Source: Salinibacterium sp. G-O1 (GTDB taxonomy: Bacteria; Actinomycetota; Actinomycetes; Actinomycetales; Microbacteriaceae). Taken from it: a DNA stretch of 64,000 nucleotides. The position numbers were made by a program, and so were the translations under genes. The stretch's first letter is position 1, and every line of letters begins with the position of its first letter. The notes under the pieces are model-generated. The model was given only the letters and a program-made list of their open reading frames with translations. It was not told the DNA's origin and did no database searches. The DNA is taken from positions 620,001 to 684,000 of the forward strand of contig NZ_JASISV010000002.1 in the NCBI RefSeq assembly GCF_030063305.1, given 5' to 3'. Below are positions 8,221-17,908 of this stretch, one piece after another.

Positions 8221-10812
8221 CTACGCCGGCTTCGTGGCGATGTTGACGAGTCGAGGCGCACGCACGATCACGTTGACGATCTCGCGGTCGGCTGTCGCGC
8301 GAGCGACGGCCACGGATGCCCGTGCCAACGCTTCGAGCTCACTGCTCGAGATCTTCGGCGCCACCTCGATGCGGTCGCGCACCTTGCCGTCGACCTGGAT
8401 GATGGCAGTCACCGACTCCTCGACCAGCAGCGACGGGTCTGGCTTGCGCCAGCCTGCCAGGGCCACGGTCGGCTTGTAACCCAGCTTCTCCCACATCTCC
8501 TCAGCGGTGAACGGTGCGAACATGCTGAGCGCGATGGTGATGATCTCGACTGCTTCACGCACGGCCGCATCCCCGCCGCCCGCTCCGGTGTCGATCACCT
8601 TGCGAGTGGCGTTGGTCAGCTCCATGATGCGAGCAACCAGCACGTTGAACTTGAGGGTCTCTGCCAGAGCAGGGCCGTCGGCGAGGAAGCGGTGGGTCTG
8701 GCGGCGGAGTGCCGCATCCCCCGTCTTCCATTCGATCTCGGGAGCGCTCGTCACGTCGGTGGCAAGACGGAACGCACGCGCCAGGAACTTCGCCGACGCC
8801 GCGGGCGAGACGTCCTCCCAGTTGATGTTGTCTTCTGGTGGGCCAGCAAACGCGAGCGTGAGACGCAGCGCGTCGGCGCCGTGCTTATCCACCTCCGCAG
8901 TGAACGTCGTGCCCTTGGGGCTGCGCTTCGACATCTTCTTGCCCTCAGAGAGCACCATGCCCTGGTTGAGCAGCGCGCTGAAGGGCTCGGTGAAGCTCAC
9001 ATATCCGAGGTCGAAGAGCACCTTGGTGATGAAACGGGCATACAGCAGGTGCAGGATGGCGTGCTCGACGCCCCCGACGTACTGGTCGACCGGTGCCCAT
9101 TTTTCGGCCTCCGCGATGTCGAAAGCCTTGTCCGGGTCGTTCGCAGACAGGAACCGCAGGAAGTACCACGAGCTGTCAACGAAGGTGTCCATCGTGTCGG
9201 CGTCGCGCAGTGCCGGGCGGCCGTCGCGCGGGTCTGGCACGGTGATCCAGTCTTCCGCTGCGGCGAGCGGTGACTGGCCCTTCGGCTTGAGGTCGAGCCC
9301 ATCGGTCGGCGGCAGCACCACTGGCAGCTGGTCGAACGGCACGGCCATGAGCTCACCGTCGTCGCCGTGGATGATCGGGATGGGCGTGCCCCAGAAGCGC
9401 TGGCGTGAGATCAGCCAGTCGCGCAACCTGTAGGTCTTCGCGGCGCGGCCGGTGCCAGCCTTTTCGAGCTGCTCGATGATCTTCTTGATCGCGTTGCTCT
9501 TGCTCAGGCCGTCGAGGGGGCCGGAATTGATCATGCGCCCGTCGCCGACAAGCGCCTTCCCGGTGGCGGTGGGGTCGAGCGGCGGAAGGTCATCCGGCAG
9601 GATCGCCATGCCGTTCTCGTCGAGCTCGAGCACGGGGATCGCGCCGGTCATGGGAGCGTTGACGTCAAGCACGACCCGCACGGGCAGGTCGAACTTGATG
9701 GCGAAGTCGAGGTCGCGCTGGTCATGCGCCGGCACCGACATGACGGCGCCGTGGCCGTAGTCAGCCAACACGTAGTCAGCCGTCCAGATCGGGATGCGCT
9801 CGCCCGTGGCCGGGTTGATCGCGAAACGCTCGAGCGGGATGCCCGTCTTCTCGCGGGTCGCATCCTGACGCTCGATCTCGGTGTTCTTCTGCGCCTGCGC
9901 CAGGTAGGCCTTGAATGCTGCCTGCACCTCGGGGGTTGAGCCTGCGGCGAGTTCGGCCGCCAGATCGGAGTCGGGGGCGACGACCATGAACGTCACGCCG
10001 TGGAGGGTGTCGGGGCGGGTCGTGAAGACCGTGAGTTTGCCGTCCCTGCCCTCGATCTCGAAGTCGACGTCGGCGCCGATGGATCGTCCGATCCAATTGC
10101 GCTGCATCGACAGCACCTTTGAGGGCCACGAGCCCTCGAGCTGGTTCAGGTCATCGAGCAGCCGGTCGGCGTAGTCGGTGATCTTGAAGTACCACTGCGT
10201 CAGCTTCTTCTTGACGACGACGGCACCGGAGCGCTCTGACGTGCCATCCGGAAGCACCTGCTCGTTGGCGAGAACGGTCTGGTCTTTCGGGTCCCAGTTC
10301 ACCCAGCTCTCTTTGCGGTAGGCGAGACCCTTCTCGTAGAGCTTCAGGAACAGCCACTGGGTCCACTTGTAGTACTCGGGGTCGCTGGTGTGCAGCACCC
10401 GGCTCCAGTCGAACGAGACACCGTAGCGGCGCATGCTCGCCTTCTGCTGCGCGATGTTGTCGTAGGTCCAGCCGACGGGGTCGATGCCGCGCTCGATTGC
10501 CGCGTTCTCCGCGGGCAGGCCGAACGAGTCCCAGCCGATCGGGTGCAGGACGTTGAATCCACGCTGGCGCCAGTATCGGGCCGCGATGTCGCCGAAGGCG
10601 TACGCCTCGGCGTGGCCCATGTGCAGGTCGCCCGACGGGTACGGGAACATGTCGAGGATGTACTTGCGCGGCCGCTTGTCGGCCGGGTCATCCGTCGCAA
10701 ATGGCTTGAGTTTGTCCCAGACCGGCTGCCATTTGGCCTCGATGGCCGCAATGTTGTAGCCGTGGGTGTCGTCACGCTCGTCGCGGTGGTCCGTGTCGCG
10801 GGGCTCAGTCAC
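8221..10812 (-). CDS. leuS: Leucyl-tRNA synthetase
   Basis: An 863-residue class Ia synthetase that charges tRNA-Leu. The HIGH motif is HMGH (residues 64-67) in [17 protein letters not shown]. The large CP1 editing domain spans roughly 230-430, including [13 protein letters not shown] and the editing-pocket segment [12 protein letters not shown]. The second signature appears as KMSKR near 625-629 rather than KMSKS, followed by the anticodon-binding domain and a C-terminal domain ending in VNIVIRAP-like sequence. GTG at 10812 is the likely start, with AGTGAGAAG upstream. It stands between pabB and comEA in the same direction. Confidence 0.97.
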   Translation of the reverse strand: MTEPRDTDHRDERDDTHGYNIAAIEAKWQPVWDKLKPFATDDPADKRPRKYILDMFPYPSGDLHMGHAEAYAFGDIAARYWRQRGFNVLHPIGWDSFGLPAENAAIERGIDPVGWTYDNIAQQKASMRRYGVSFDWSRVLHTSDPEYYKWTQWLFLKLYEKGLAYRKESWVNWDPKDQTVLANEQVLPDGTSERSGAVVVKKKLTQWYFKITDYADRLLDDLNQLEGSWPSKVLSMQRNWIGRSIGADVDFEIEGRDGKLTVFTTRPDTLHGVTFMVVAPDSDLAAELAAGSTPEVQAAFKAYLAQAQKNTEIERQDATREKTGIPLERFAINPATGERIPIWTADYVLADYGHGAVMSVPAHDQRDLDFAIKFDLPVRVVLDVNAPMTGAIPVLELDENGMAILPDDLPPLDPTATGKALVGDGRMINSGPLDGLSKSNAIKKIIEQLEKAGTGRAAKTYRLRDWLISRQRFWGTPIPIIHGDDGELMAVPFDQLPVVLPPTDGLDLKPKGQSPLAAAEDWITVPDPRDGRPALRDADTMDTFVDSSWYFLRFLSANDPDKAFDIAEAEKWAPVDQYVGGVEHAILHLLYARFITKVLFDLGYVSFTEPFSALLNQGMVLSEGKKMSKRSPKGTTFTAEVDKHGADALRLTLAFAGPPEDNINWEDVSPAASAKFLARAFRLATDVTSAPEIEWKTGDAALRRQTHRFLADGPALAETLKFNVLVARIMELTNATRKVIDTGAGGGDAAVREAVEIITIALSMFAPFTAEEMWEKLGYKPTVALAGWRKPDPSLLVEESVTAIIQVDGKVRDRIEVAPKISSSELEALARASVAVARATADREIVNVIVRAPRLVNIATKPA

Positions 10813-10895
10813 TTGCTTCTCACTTCATTTTGGGGCTGGGTGACGATCGCCGTTGATCGCGGGCGGTCGCGGCAGCGCGAACGACCCGGTCAAGG

Positions 10896-12254
10896 TTACC
10901 CGTTGTGAGTCGAAGCGTCGGGTTCGAGCGCGGGAGACGCCACCCCGAGCGCCGTCAACAACGCTGCTGCCTTCAGTTTTGTCTCGGCCAACTCTTCCTT
11001 GGGGATGGACAGCGCAGTGATTCCACCGCCGGTGCCGATCGTCGAACCCTCGCTGTCGATGACGATTGACCGGATGACCATCGCCAGGTCGACCGCCCCG
11101 TCGAAGCCGATGTAGCCGAAGGCGCCAGCGTAGATTCCGCGCGGGCGCTGTTCGAGTCGATCGAGGATTCTCGTCGCCGAAAGTTTCGGGGCTCCCGTCA
11201 TCGACCCGGCCGGAAAGCAGGCCGCGATCGCGTCGATGCTGGTCAGCCCTTCCGCGAGCTCACCGCTGACGGTGCTCACGAGCTGGTGCACCTGCGCATA
11301 GCTTTCCACGTCGAGCAGCCGATCGACGCCGACACTTCCCGAGATTGAGACCCTGCCGATGTCGTTGCGCATCAGGTCGACGATCATGACGTTCTCCGCG
11401 CGTTCCTTCACGCTGTCTTTCAGTTCGGCGCGAAGCCGCCAGTCGCGTGCCTCGGTGGTGCCCCGCGGCCGGGTTCCCTTGATCGGGCTGGTGGTCACGA
11501 GGCCCGCCGGCGACACCGTCAAAAATTGTTCGGGGCTGGCACTCAACAGCGACACCGCGCCCGCCCGCAGCAGGGCACCGTGGTGGGTGGGGCTCGATTC
11601 GCGCAGCGCGAGGTAGGTCGCGACGGGGTCTGGGGTGACGTCGACGCTGACTTCGGTGGTGAGGCACAGCAGGTACGCGTCGCCATCGACGATCGCCTTC
11701 TGGCTGGCCGCGATCATGTCGAGGTATTCCTCGTCGGTGTGCGCCCACGTCGTCACCGGCTGGGTCCGCTCGACCGGAGCGGATGCCCCGGTCGGCCTCG
11801 GCCCGGCCGCCAGTGCGGCGAGCGCGTCGTCACGCCACGCCTGGATGTCATCGAGCGCCATCGCCGTGACCACCCCAGTCGAGTGGTCGAACGCCAGCGC
11901 ACGCTCGATCCTCAGCCACGCGGCATCCGGATACCGCGATACACGATCCGCCGGCGTTCCCATCGTCTCTGCGCGCACCTCGTACCCGAGCCACCCGACC
12001 CAGCCGAGCGCGAAGCCGGGGGGCGCCTCGGACGTGTCGAGTTGCTCAGCCGCCAGCGCGTCACGAAGCCAGTCGAGAACCGCACCATCAAATTCGGTCA
12101 CGACCGTCGAGGCCACGCCAAGATAGCTCATCCCGGTGGTGGCACCCGGACCGCTGTCGAGCCAGAATGCGGCCTCCGAATCGCCGCACAGAGCCAGGTA
12201 GGCGGCGGCAGGATCGACCCACTTTCCAAGGGGAGCACACAGCACGCGGGGCAT
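10896..12254 (-). CDS. pabB: Aminodeoxychorismate synthase component I (PabB-like)
   Basis: A 452-residue chorismate-binding enzyme of the anthranilate/aminodeoxychorismate synthase component I family. The C-terminal chorismate domain carries SPEQFLTVSPAG, the PIKGTRPRG motif, and FPAGSMTGAPK, then GIYAGAFGYIGFDG. The PIKGT lysine is typical of PabB. The pairing with a divergent class IV aminotransferase (pabC-like) supports folate (p-aminobenzoate) rather than tryptophan synthesis. The amidotransferase PabA is not here. The ATG at 12254 has TAGTCT (12266-12261) six bases upstream; this hexamer overlaps the pabC start codon by one base. Confidence 0.85.
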   Translation of the reverse strand: MPRVLCAPLGKWVDPAAAYLALCGDSEAAFWLDSGPGATTGMSYLGVASTVVTEFDGAVLDWLRDALAAEQLDTSEAPPGFALGWVGWLGYEVRAETMGTPADRVSRYPDAAWLRIERALAFDHSTGVVTAMALDDIQAWRDDALAALAAGPRPTGASAPVERTQPVTTWAHTDEEYLDMIAASQKAIVDGDAYLLCLTTEVSVDVTPDPVATYLALRESSPTHHGALLRAGAVSLLSASPEQFLTVSPAGLVTTSPIKGTRPRGTTEARDWRLRAELKDSVKERAENVMIVDLMRNDIGRVSISGSVGVDRLLDVESYAQVHQLVSTVSGELAEGLTSIDAIAACFPAGSMTGAPKLSATRILDRLEQRPRGIYAGAFGYIGFDGAVDLAMVIRSIVIDSEGSTIGTGGGITALSIPKEELAETKLKAAALLTALGVASPALEPDASTHNG

Positions 12255-12268
12255 AACCTAAGACTATG
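12252..12268. promoter_or_regulatory. Eleven-base divergent pabB/pabC promoter region
   Basis: Only 11 bases lie between the pabB start (CAT, 12252-12254) and the pabC start (ATG, 12266-12268). Rightward, TAACCT (12254-12259) ends six bases before pabC; leftward, TAGTCT (12266-12261) ends six bases before pabB. Each -10-like hexamer therefore shares one base with the other gene's start codon, which implies two leaderless, mutually exclusive transcripts. Confidence 0.6.
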
Positions 12269-13021
12269 AGTGTCGCGTCGATCTTCCTGTGGAATGACGG
12301 CGAGCTTCACGCGCTCGGCGGCGAATGTGACATGACCGATTCCACGAACGTGGCCGCGGACTCCTGGCTCGTCAGCAATGGACGGGCGCTCGGCATTGGC
12401 CTGCACCGCGAGCGATTCCTGCACACCGCCCCCGACGCTGAAGAATTCTGGGATGCCGCGATCGCTGCGATTCCGTCACAGGGCGATTGGTTTCCCCGGG
12501 TCGAGAAGCACTCAGACGGCCGGTTGCTGTTTCGACTGCGCCCGGCCCCCGAGCGTCAGCGCTCCGCCGTGCTGGCGACGTGGACCGGCCCAGACCCCCG
12601 CACCCAGCCGACCGTGAAGGGGCCCGATCTGGCGGCGATGCTGCGCATCCGCACCGCGGTGCAGCCGCTGGGTGCCACCGAGGCCGTCATCCTCTCCGAG
12701 GACGGCTATGTCGTCGAGGGCGCGTATTCCGGACTGCTGTGGTGGCGCGGCGACATCCTGTGCGGGCCTCCCGCAGATCTGCCGCGCATCAACAGCGTCA
12801 CCACCCGAAGCGCGCTCACCCTCGCCGCCGCGCTGGGGCTCGACACTCACGAGGAAGCCGTGACCCCCCTCGAGCTCGACGGTACCGAGTTGTGGGCGCT
12901 GAGCGCCCTGCACGGCATCAGGATCGCCACGGGATGGGTCGACGGCCCCGAACTCGCCGAGAAACCGGGACGCCTGGCCACCTGGCGGGCTCGACTCGAC
13001 GCGCTACGCAGGGCCATCTAG
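12266..13021 (+). CDS. pabC: Class IV aminotransferase, probable 4-amino-4-deoxychorismate lyase
   Basis: A 251-residue fold-type IV PLP enzyme. The segment VVEGAYSGLLWWRGD is the family's E-x2-x-S-N/G motif, PRINSVTTRSALTLAAALG follows, and the PLP lysine is probably in TVKGPDLAAMLRIR. PabC removes pyruvate from aminodeoxychorismate to give p-aminobenzoate; the assignment rests on weak family features plus the divergent pabB neighbour. A D-amino-acid or branched-chain transaminase is the alternative. The message looks leaderless (TAACCT six bases before ATG). dedA begins three bases after its stop. Confidence 0.75.
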   Translation: MSVASIFLWNDGELHALGGECDMTDSTNVAADSWLVSNGRALGIGLHRERFLHTAPDAEEFWDAAIAAIPSQGDWFPRVEKHSDGRLLFRLRPAPERQRSAVLATWTGPDPRTQPTVKGPDLAAMLRIRTAVQPLGATEAVILSEDGYVVEGAYSGLLWWRGDILCGPPADLPRINSVTTRSALTLAAALGLDTHEEAVTPLELDGTELWALSALHGIRIATGWVDGPELAEKPGRLATWRARLDALRRAI

Positions 13022-13024
13022 CTC

Positions 13025-13753
13025 ATGCTTGAGGTCGTTTCGGCTGCCACCAACCCCATCGAGGGGTTCGGAGACCTGCTGAACGGCTGGGTGATGTGGA
13101 TTCTCTCGGTCGTCCAGTCGGTGGACCCCGTGCTTCGCGTCATCCTCGCGGGCATCGGGATCCTGCTGGAGACCTCGATTTTCATCGGCCTCATCATTCC
13201 GGGCGACACGATCGTGGTGGTCGCCGCCACAGCCACGGGCGGGCCGGTGGAGTATTTCGCGCTCGCGATCGCCGTGATCATCGGGGCGCTCTGCGGCGAA
13301 AGCATCGGGTTCCTGCTCGGTCGCTTCTTCGGCCCCCGGATCAGAGCATCCTGGCTCGGGCGTCGACTCGGCGAAGGCAATTGGGTGCGAGCCGAGAACT
13401 ACATCGACCGTCGGGGCGGCATCGCCGTCTTCATCTCGAGGTTCCTGCCCGTGCTGCACGCCCTCGTGCCGCTCACCGTCGGCATGAGCACCATGAGCTA
13501 CCGCAAATTCCTGGCCTGGACTTTTCCGGCGTCGACGATCTGGAGCTTCGCCTATGTCTCAGTCGGCACGTTCGCGGCCGACAGCTTCACCGCCCTGATC
13601 AACCGGCTGCATTACGCGGGCTACCTGTTCGTCGGCATCGTCGTGCTCTTCTCGATCCTCGTCGTCGTCATCAAGAAGGTCGTCGAACGCAACGAGGCCA
13701 GGCATATGGCCATGCCGGGTGACGGTGACGCGAACACGATTGAAGACGACTGA
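13025..13753 (+). CDS. DedA family membrane protein
   Basis: A 242-residue DedA/SNARE-associated (VTT-domain) protein. Hydrophobic segments lie near 17-45, 48-75, 140-165, 170-190 and 203-225. The motif FLGRFFGPRIRASWLG and the amphipathic re-entrant segment with FISRFLPVLHALVPLTVGMSTMSYRKF are characteristic. DedA proteins act in membrane lipid handling; several are flippases for undecaprenyl phosphate or phosphatidylethanolamine, but which lipid applies here is unknown. It starts three bases after pabC with no ribosome binding site of its own, so translation is probably coupled. Confidence 0.9.
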   Translation: MLEVVSAATNPIEGFGDLLNGWVMWILSVVQSVDPVLRVILAGIGILLETSIFIGLIIPGDTIVVVAATATGGPVEYFALAIAVIIGALCGESIGFLLGRFFGPRIRASWLGRRLGEGNWVRAENYIDRRGGIAVFISRFLPVLHALVPLTVGMSTMSYRKFLAWTFPASTIWSFAYVSVGTFAADSFTALINRLHYAGYLFVGIVVLFSILVVVIKKVVERNEARHMAMPGDGDANTIEDD

Positions 13754-13772
13754 TCAAGCGTCACTGGGTACG

Positions 13773-13810
13773 AAAACGGGGGCGGATGCCGCAGCATCCG
13801 CCCCCGTTTT
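13773..13810. terminator. Bidirectional terminator between dedA and the osmoprotectant operon
   Basis: A perfect 17-bp inverted repeat: 13773-13789 (AAAACGGGGGCGGATGC) and 13794-13810, with loop CGCA. It has A-run and T-run on the two sides, so it can stop transcription from both strands. It lies between the dedA stop and the convergent end of the opuCC-like gene, nine bases before the latter. Confidence 0.93.
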
Positions 13811-13819
13811 GTCGTGGTG

Positions 13820-14740
13820 TTACTTCAGGAGGTTGTTGTCGGTCAGCCACTTCGTCGCGATGTCGGCAGACGACTTCTGGTCGACGGTCGACTCGACGTT
13901 CAGAGCCACCAGGCCTTCCGCGGTTAGCTTGGCCTGCACCGCGTTGATGACATCCGCGATCGAATCCGCGATGTCGGCATTTACCAGCGGCACGACATTC
14001 GAGGCGAGGAAGAGACCTTCGGGGTCATCGAGCGTCACAAGATCCTCTGTCTGGATGCGGGGATCCGCACTGTAGACGTTGGCAATGTTGACGGTGCCAG
14101 CAACCAGGTCTTCGACAGTGGTGTCACCCGTGGCGGAGAAGCCCACGGTTGCACCGTAGGTCGAAAGTAGCCCGGCCGGACCATACGGACGCTCCTCGAG
14201 CTCGGCGTTGCCGCCGAGGGTGAGAGCCGTGGAGACGTTCTTCAGGTCGGCGAGGCTCTTCAGGTTGTTGTCTGCGGCAAACTTCGCCGTCACGTTGTAC
14301 GAGTCCTCGTCGGTCGCTGACGCCTGGTCGAGCACCGTGAGGCCATCGGGCAGCGCGCCAGCAAGGGCGGCATAGACGTCGTCGGAGGTCGTCGCCGTGG
14401 TCTCGGCGTCGTAGAACTGGAGGAGGTTGCCCGTGTATTCGGGGAAGAGGTCGACGTCGCCGTTTTCGAGGGACGGGAGGTAGGCGTCACGCTGACCGAT
14501 ATTGAACTGTCGGTCAACGGTGAATCCGGCGTTCTCGAGGGCCTGAGCGTAGATCTCGGCGATGATCTCGTTGGAGTAGTAGGCCTGCGATCCGACGGTG
14601 ATGGTCTCGCTGTCACCGGTTGAATCCGATCCTGTGCCGGAGTCCAATGGATCACCCGATGCGCACCCTGACAGGGCCAATGCCACCCCGACCGCGACCG
14701 CGCCAATGGCGAGCCGGCCCTTGTTCTTAGCTGTGAACAT
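13820..14740 (-). CDS. opuCC: Osmoprotectant ABC transporter, substrate-binding lipoprotein
   Basis: A 306-residue lipoprotein: signal peptide with lipobox ALSGC (Cys25), then an acidic Ser/Gly/Asp linker and an OpuAC-type substrate-binding domain starting ITVGSQAYYSNEIIAEIYAQ. It is the last gene of a four-gene unit coding ATPase, two permeases and this protein, the order of OpuC/ProU-like importers for glycine betaine, carnitine or choline. Which ligand is bound cannot be told. I chose ATG 14740 (MFTAKNKGR), with AAGGATAAAG just upstream; the open frame beyond that runs into the permease gene. It ends nine bases before a strong terminator. Confidence 0.9.
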   Translation of the reverse strand: MFTAKNKGRLAIGAVAVGVALALSGCASGDPLDSGTGSDSTGDSETITVGSQAYYSNEIIAEIYAQALENAGFTVDRQFNIGQRDAYLPSLENGDVDLFPEYTGNLLQFYDAETTATTSDDVYAALAGALPDGLTVLDQASATDEDSYNVTAKFAADNNLKSLADLKNVSTALTLGGNAELEERPYGPAGLLSTYGATVGFSATGDTTVEDLVAGTVNIANVYSADPRIQTEDLVTLDDPEGLFLASNVVPLVNADIADSIADVINAVQAKLTAEGLVALNVESTVDQKSSADIATKWLTDNNLLK

Positions 14741-14744
14741 TTCT

Positions 14745-15491
14745 TTATCCTTTTCCTTCTTGGAGGGAAGATCCCACCACCGCGCGGCGTCGGGATGACG
14801 TCGTGCGGATGTCCTGAGTGAGCCCCGCGGTGACACCACGCGGGACAACGAATCGCTGCAACAGGGCGAAGAGTCCGTCGAGGGCGAGCGCCAGCGCCAC
14901 GATGACGATCGCGGACCCGAGAATCATGTCGTACCTGCTGAGGGGAATGCCCTGGATGATGTACGTGCCGAGGCCACCGAGCGTGACGTAGGCCGCCAAA
15001 ACGACGGTCGCGACGATCTGCAGCGCACCCGCACGAATTCCTCCGATGAGCAGTGGCAGCCCGAGTGGCACCTCAACCTGCAACAGGATCTGCCACTCCG
15101 TCATTCCCACCGCGCGCGCCGCATCGATGGTTCTGCGATCGATCGCCTCCAACCCGGCATAGGCCCCGGCCAGGATCGACGGAATCCCGAGCAGCACGAA
15201 GGCGACTGTCGCGGCGAGCGGCTTCTGGGTGACGCCCATCACGAGCACCAGCAGCAGGATCAGACCAAAGGATGGCACGGCCCTCGCCGCGCCGGAGATG
15301 GCGATAGCGGCGTTACGCCCCTTGCCCGTGTGTCCAATGTAGAAGCCCAGCGGAACGGCGATCAGGCTCGCGATAAGTACGGAGATGAACGTGTAGTACA
15401 GGTGCAGGCCGATGGCCGCGGGTAGTGGCGACGACCCGGTGAGGCGGTCCGGCGAGAAGATCCAGGCGAAGGCTTCGGCGAGGAGGTTCAT
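14745..15491 (-). CDS. opuCD: Osmoprotectant ABC transporter permease (second)
   Basis: A 248-residue BPD-type permease with about five to six membrane helices and the ATPase-contact EAA loop around GLEAIDRRTIDAARAVGMTEWQILLQVEVPLGLPLL. It is the partner of the permease encoded just upstream. ATG 15491 (MNLLAEAFAW) overlaps the stop of the previous gene by four bases and fits the family length; the longer open frame in this register is spurious. The binding-protein gene follows after four bases. Confidence 0.9.
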   Translation of the reverse strand: MNLLAEAFAWIFSPDRLTGSSPLPAAIGLHLYYTFISVLIASLIAVPLGFYIGHTGKGRNAAIAISGAARAVPSFGLILLLVLVMGVTQKPLAATVAFVLLGIPSILAGAYAGLEAIDRRTIDAARAVGMTEWQILLQVEVPLGLPLLIGGIRAGALQIVATVVLAAYVTLGGLGTYIIQGIPLSRYDMILGSAIVIVALALALDGLFALLQRFVVPRGVTAGLTQDIRTTSSRRRAVVGSSLQEGKG

Positions 15492-16174
15492 TCTGGGCTC
15501 CCCCCTGCGGCGGCGAGCTGCTTGACCTCGGCTCGCATTGGTGTGCGGGGTGCCCACGGCATGAGTGCGCGGCCCGCGCGGGCCAGCAGGAAGTCGATCA
15601 GCAGCGCGATGACGACCACCATCACCAGGCCAGAAAGAATCTCTGGCACGATCCTGCGCTGCAGGCCGTTGGTGAAGAGGTAGCCGAGGCTCTGCACGCC
15701 GATGAGGATGCCGACGGTCGCGAGGCTGATGGTGCTGACGGCCGTGACCCTCAATCCGGCGAGGATGACCGGCCCGGCAAGGGGAAGCTCCACGGTCCAG
15801 AATCGACGCCATGAGCCATAGCCCATGGCCGTGGCCGCCTGCCGCACCGCCGGGTCGACCGATTGCAGCGCGTCTGCGATGGCTCTCGCCATGATGGCCA
15901 CCGCATAGATGGTCAGGGCGATGGTCAGGTTCAGCGGGCTGAGAAAGCTCGTGCCGAAAATCGTCGGCAAAATCGGCAACAGTGCCAGCGACGGGATCGT
16001 GTAGAGCAGACCGGCGAGCGTGAGCAGCAGCCCGCGGGTGAGCTTGAACCGATACGCCAGGTATCCGAGCGGCAGCGCGATGATCAGCCCGATGATGATC
16101 GGCGGGATGCTGAGCTTCAGGTGCTCAAGTGTCAGCTGGGCGATGAGGTCGAGGTTGTCGACGACCCAGTTCAC
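15488..16174 (-). CDS. opuCB: Osmoprotectant ABC transporter permease (first)
   Basis: A 228-residue permease with about five hydrophobic segments and the EAA-loop sequence QSVDPAVRQAATAMGYGSWRRFWTVELPLAGPVI. It overlaps both neighbours by four bases (ATPase upstream, second permease downstream), so the four proteins are likely made in step. Assigned to the OpuC/OsmU family by operon structure and by the IYAVAIMARAIADAL helix typical of these permeases. Confidence 0.9.
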   Translation of the reverse strand: MNWVVDNLDLIAQLTLEHLKLSIPPIIIGLIIALPLGYLAYRFKLTRGLLLTLAGLLYTIPSLALLPILPTIFGTSFLSPLNLTIALTIYAVAIMARAIADALQSVDPAVRQAATAMGYGSWRRFWTVELPLAGPVILAGLRVTAVSTISLATVGILIGVQSLGYLFTNGLQRRIVPEILSGLVMVVVIALLIDFLLARAGRALMPWAPRTPMRAEVKQLAAAGGSPE

Positions 16175-16995
16175 TCCCCCGGTCCGCCTGTCAGGACGCC
16201 CTGCGGCCTGCCCTCACTATCCACGAGGATCGAGCCGTGCTCGGTCTTGTGGATCGTCAGGGAGCGCTTGCCCTTGTCGGCTCCGATGAAGCTCGCGACG
16301 AAATCATTCGCCGGATTGGCCATAATTTCGCGCGGGCTGCCGATCTGGGCGATCTTTGCGCCCTTTTCCAGAATCACCACCTGGTCGCCCAGAAGGAAAG
16401 CCTCGTCGATGTCGTGGGTGACGAACACGACGGTCTTGTCGAGATCGCGCTGGAGCCGACTCGTTTCCTGCTGCAGCTCGGCCCGAACGATGGGATCCAC
16501 CGCGCCGAACGGTTCATCCATGAGCAAAATGTTGGGGTTCGCGGCGAGCCCGCGTGCGACCCCCACCCGCTGCTGCTGTCCGCCAGAGAGCTGGTTGGGG
16601 TAGCGGTTCGCCACCGACCTGTCGAGGCCCACGGTGTCGAGCAGTTCGAGGGCGTCTTCGCGGGCTTTCCGACGAGGAACGCCGTTGAGCGTGGGTACCG
16701 TCGCAACGTTGTCGATGACCTTGAAGTGCGGCAGCAATCCGGAGTTCTGCATGACGTACCCGATGCTGCGCCTCAGCGCCACCGGGTCTCGATCAAGGAT
16801 GCTGTCGCCGTCGATCTCGATGACGCCCGCGGTGGGGTCGACCATGCGATTGATCATCCGCAACAGCGTGGTCTTGCCGCTGCCCGACGAGCCCACCAGC
16901 ACCGTCGTCTTGCGTGAGGGTATGACGAGATTGAAGTCGTCTACCGCGACGGTTCCATCGGGGAAACGTTTGGAGACTCCACGAAATTCGATCAT
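16171..16995 (-). CDS. opuCA: Osmoprotectant ABC transporter, ATP-binding protein
   Basis: A 274-residue ABC ATPase. It has Walker A GSSGSGKTT (about 36-44), Q-loop VMQNSGLLPHFKV, signature LSGGQQQRVG, Walker B ILLMDEP and the H-loop VTHDIDEA. It is first in the transporter unit and overlaps the first permease by four bases. The C-terminal extension is short, so it lacks the paired CBS domains that sense ionic strength in OpuA/OpuCA of Firmicutes; osmotic control must come from elsewhere. The 145-base gap upstream separates it from a TetR gene read in the same direction. Confidence 0.92.
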   Translation of the reverse strand: MIEFRGVSKRFPDGTVAVDDFNLVIPSRKTTVLVGSSGSGKTTLLRMINRMVDPTAGVIEIDGDSILDRDPVALRRSIGYVMQNSGLLPHFKVIDNVATVPTLNGVPRRKAREDALELLDTVGLDRSVANRYPNQLSGGQQQRVGVARGLAANPNILLMDEPFGAVDPIVRAELQQETSRLQRDLDKTVVFVTHDIDEAFLLGDQVVILEKGAKIAQIGSPREIMANPANDFVASFIGADKGKRSLTIHKTEHGSILVDSEGRPQGVLTGGPGE

Positions 16996-17140
16996 CGACG
17001 GGGCTCATTCCTCGTGCGGCAGCACGGATCGACACTTGCCAGTACGTCCAGCTAACAGTACGCGGAGCCCTCGACATATTCGATCGTCGAAATGTTACGA
17101 CCCCTTGACAACCCGCCAGGGGGCGGTGATCCTGCCGGCG

Positions 17141-17797
17141 CTATGCCTTCATGTGTGGCTCGAGGATTCCGACGGCGAGGTCGTGAGCGGCCTTGAGGAA
17201 CGCCGGATCACCCTGCGGGTCGCGCGCGAAAGCCCTCGTTGACAGGGCATCCGAGACCTCTATCGCAGTCTCGAAGGCGAACCGCACCTCAGGGCCGTCG
17301 GCAAAGCCGAACCGAGACTGGATGTTGTCAAGCAGTCGGTTGGCAATGATCGAGTTGAACGTGTGCTCGTTCGCGGCTGGGCGCAGGTCGAGAACGTCAC
17401 CGTATCGCAGCCCCCGGAACGACGGCTCGGACCGATACGCCTCGATGAATGCGTCGAAAGCTGCCGAGGTTGCATCCCCCCAGGTGGCGTGACGTTCGTC
17501 CGAAATTTCTTCGCTCACCCTCGCGAGAATGCGCGTCATGTTGCGCGCGGCGAGCGCCTGCAACAGTGCGATGCGGTCGGGGAAGTAGCGATAAACCGTT
17601 CCGATGGAGGCACCGGCGCGTTCCGCGACCATGGCGGTGGTGAGTCTCTCGAATCCGATCTCGTCGACGACGACAGCGGCGGCGTCGAGCAGAGCGGTCA
17701 ACCGGGCGGTACTGCGGGCCTGTACCGGCTCGTTGCGCAGCCCACTCACGTGATCCTCGGCGTTGTGGATCTCCTGTGCTTGCACAGCTTTCCTCAT
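17141..17797 (-). CDS. TetR family transcriptional regulator
   Basis: A TetR-type repressor of about 218 residues. The helix-turn-helix is ERLTTAMVAERAGASIGTVYRYFPDRIALLQAL, with the conserved IGTVYRYF recognition helix, followed by an all-helical ligand domain. ATG 17797 gives MRKAVQAQE; GTG 17749 (VSGLRNEPVQ), in frame with GAGG nine bases upstream, is an equally reasonable start. TACACT about 13 bases before the ATG could be its -10. It lies just upstream of the osmoprotectant operon in the same direction and might control it or itself; no matching operator was found. Confidence 0.85.
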   Translation of the reverse strand: MRKAVQAQEIHNAEDHVSGLRNEPVQARSTARLTALLDAAAVVVDEIGFERLTTAMVAERAGASIGTVYRYFPDRIALLQALAARNMTRILARVSEEISDERHATWGDATSAAFDAFIEAYRSEPSFRGLRYGDVLDLRPAANEHTFNSIIANRLLDNIQSRFGFADGPEVRFAFETAIEVSDALSTRAFARDPQGDPAFLKAAHDLAVGILEPHMKA

Positions 17798-17908
17798 CTC
17801 TTCTGCAAAAAGTGTACTGCGCGCCCCGACGCGCCTTTCGGTTATACCGCAAGTTTCTATGAATTCCCGGGCCCCACACGGCGATAGCAGCGCTGGCACA
17901 ATGGATTC

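Noticed and set aside
8925-8942. KMSKR instead of KMSKS in leuS as a damaged motif
   Set aside because: The last residue of this signature varies among synthetases, and the rest of the enzyme is intact.
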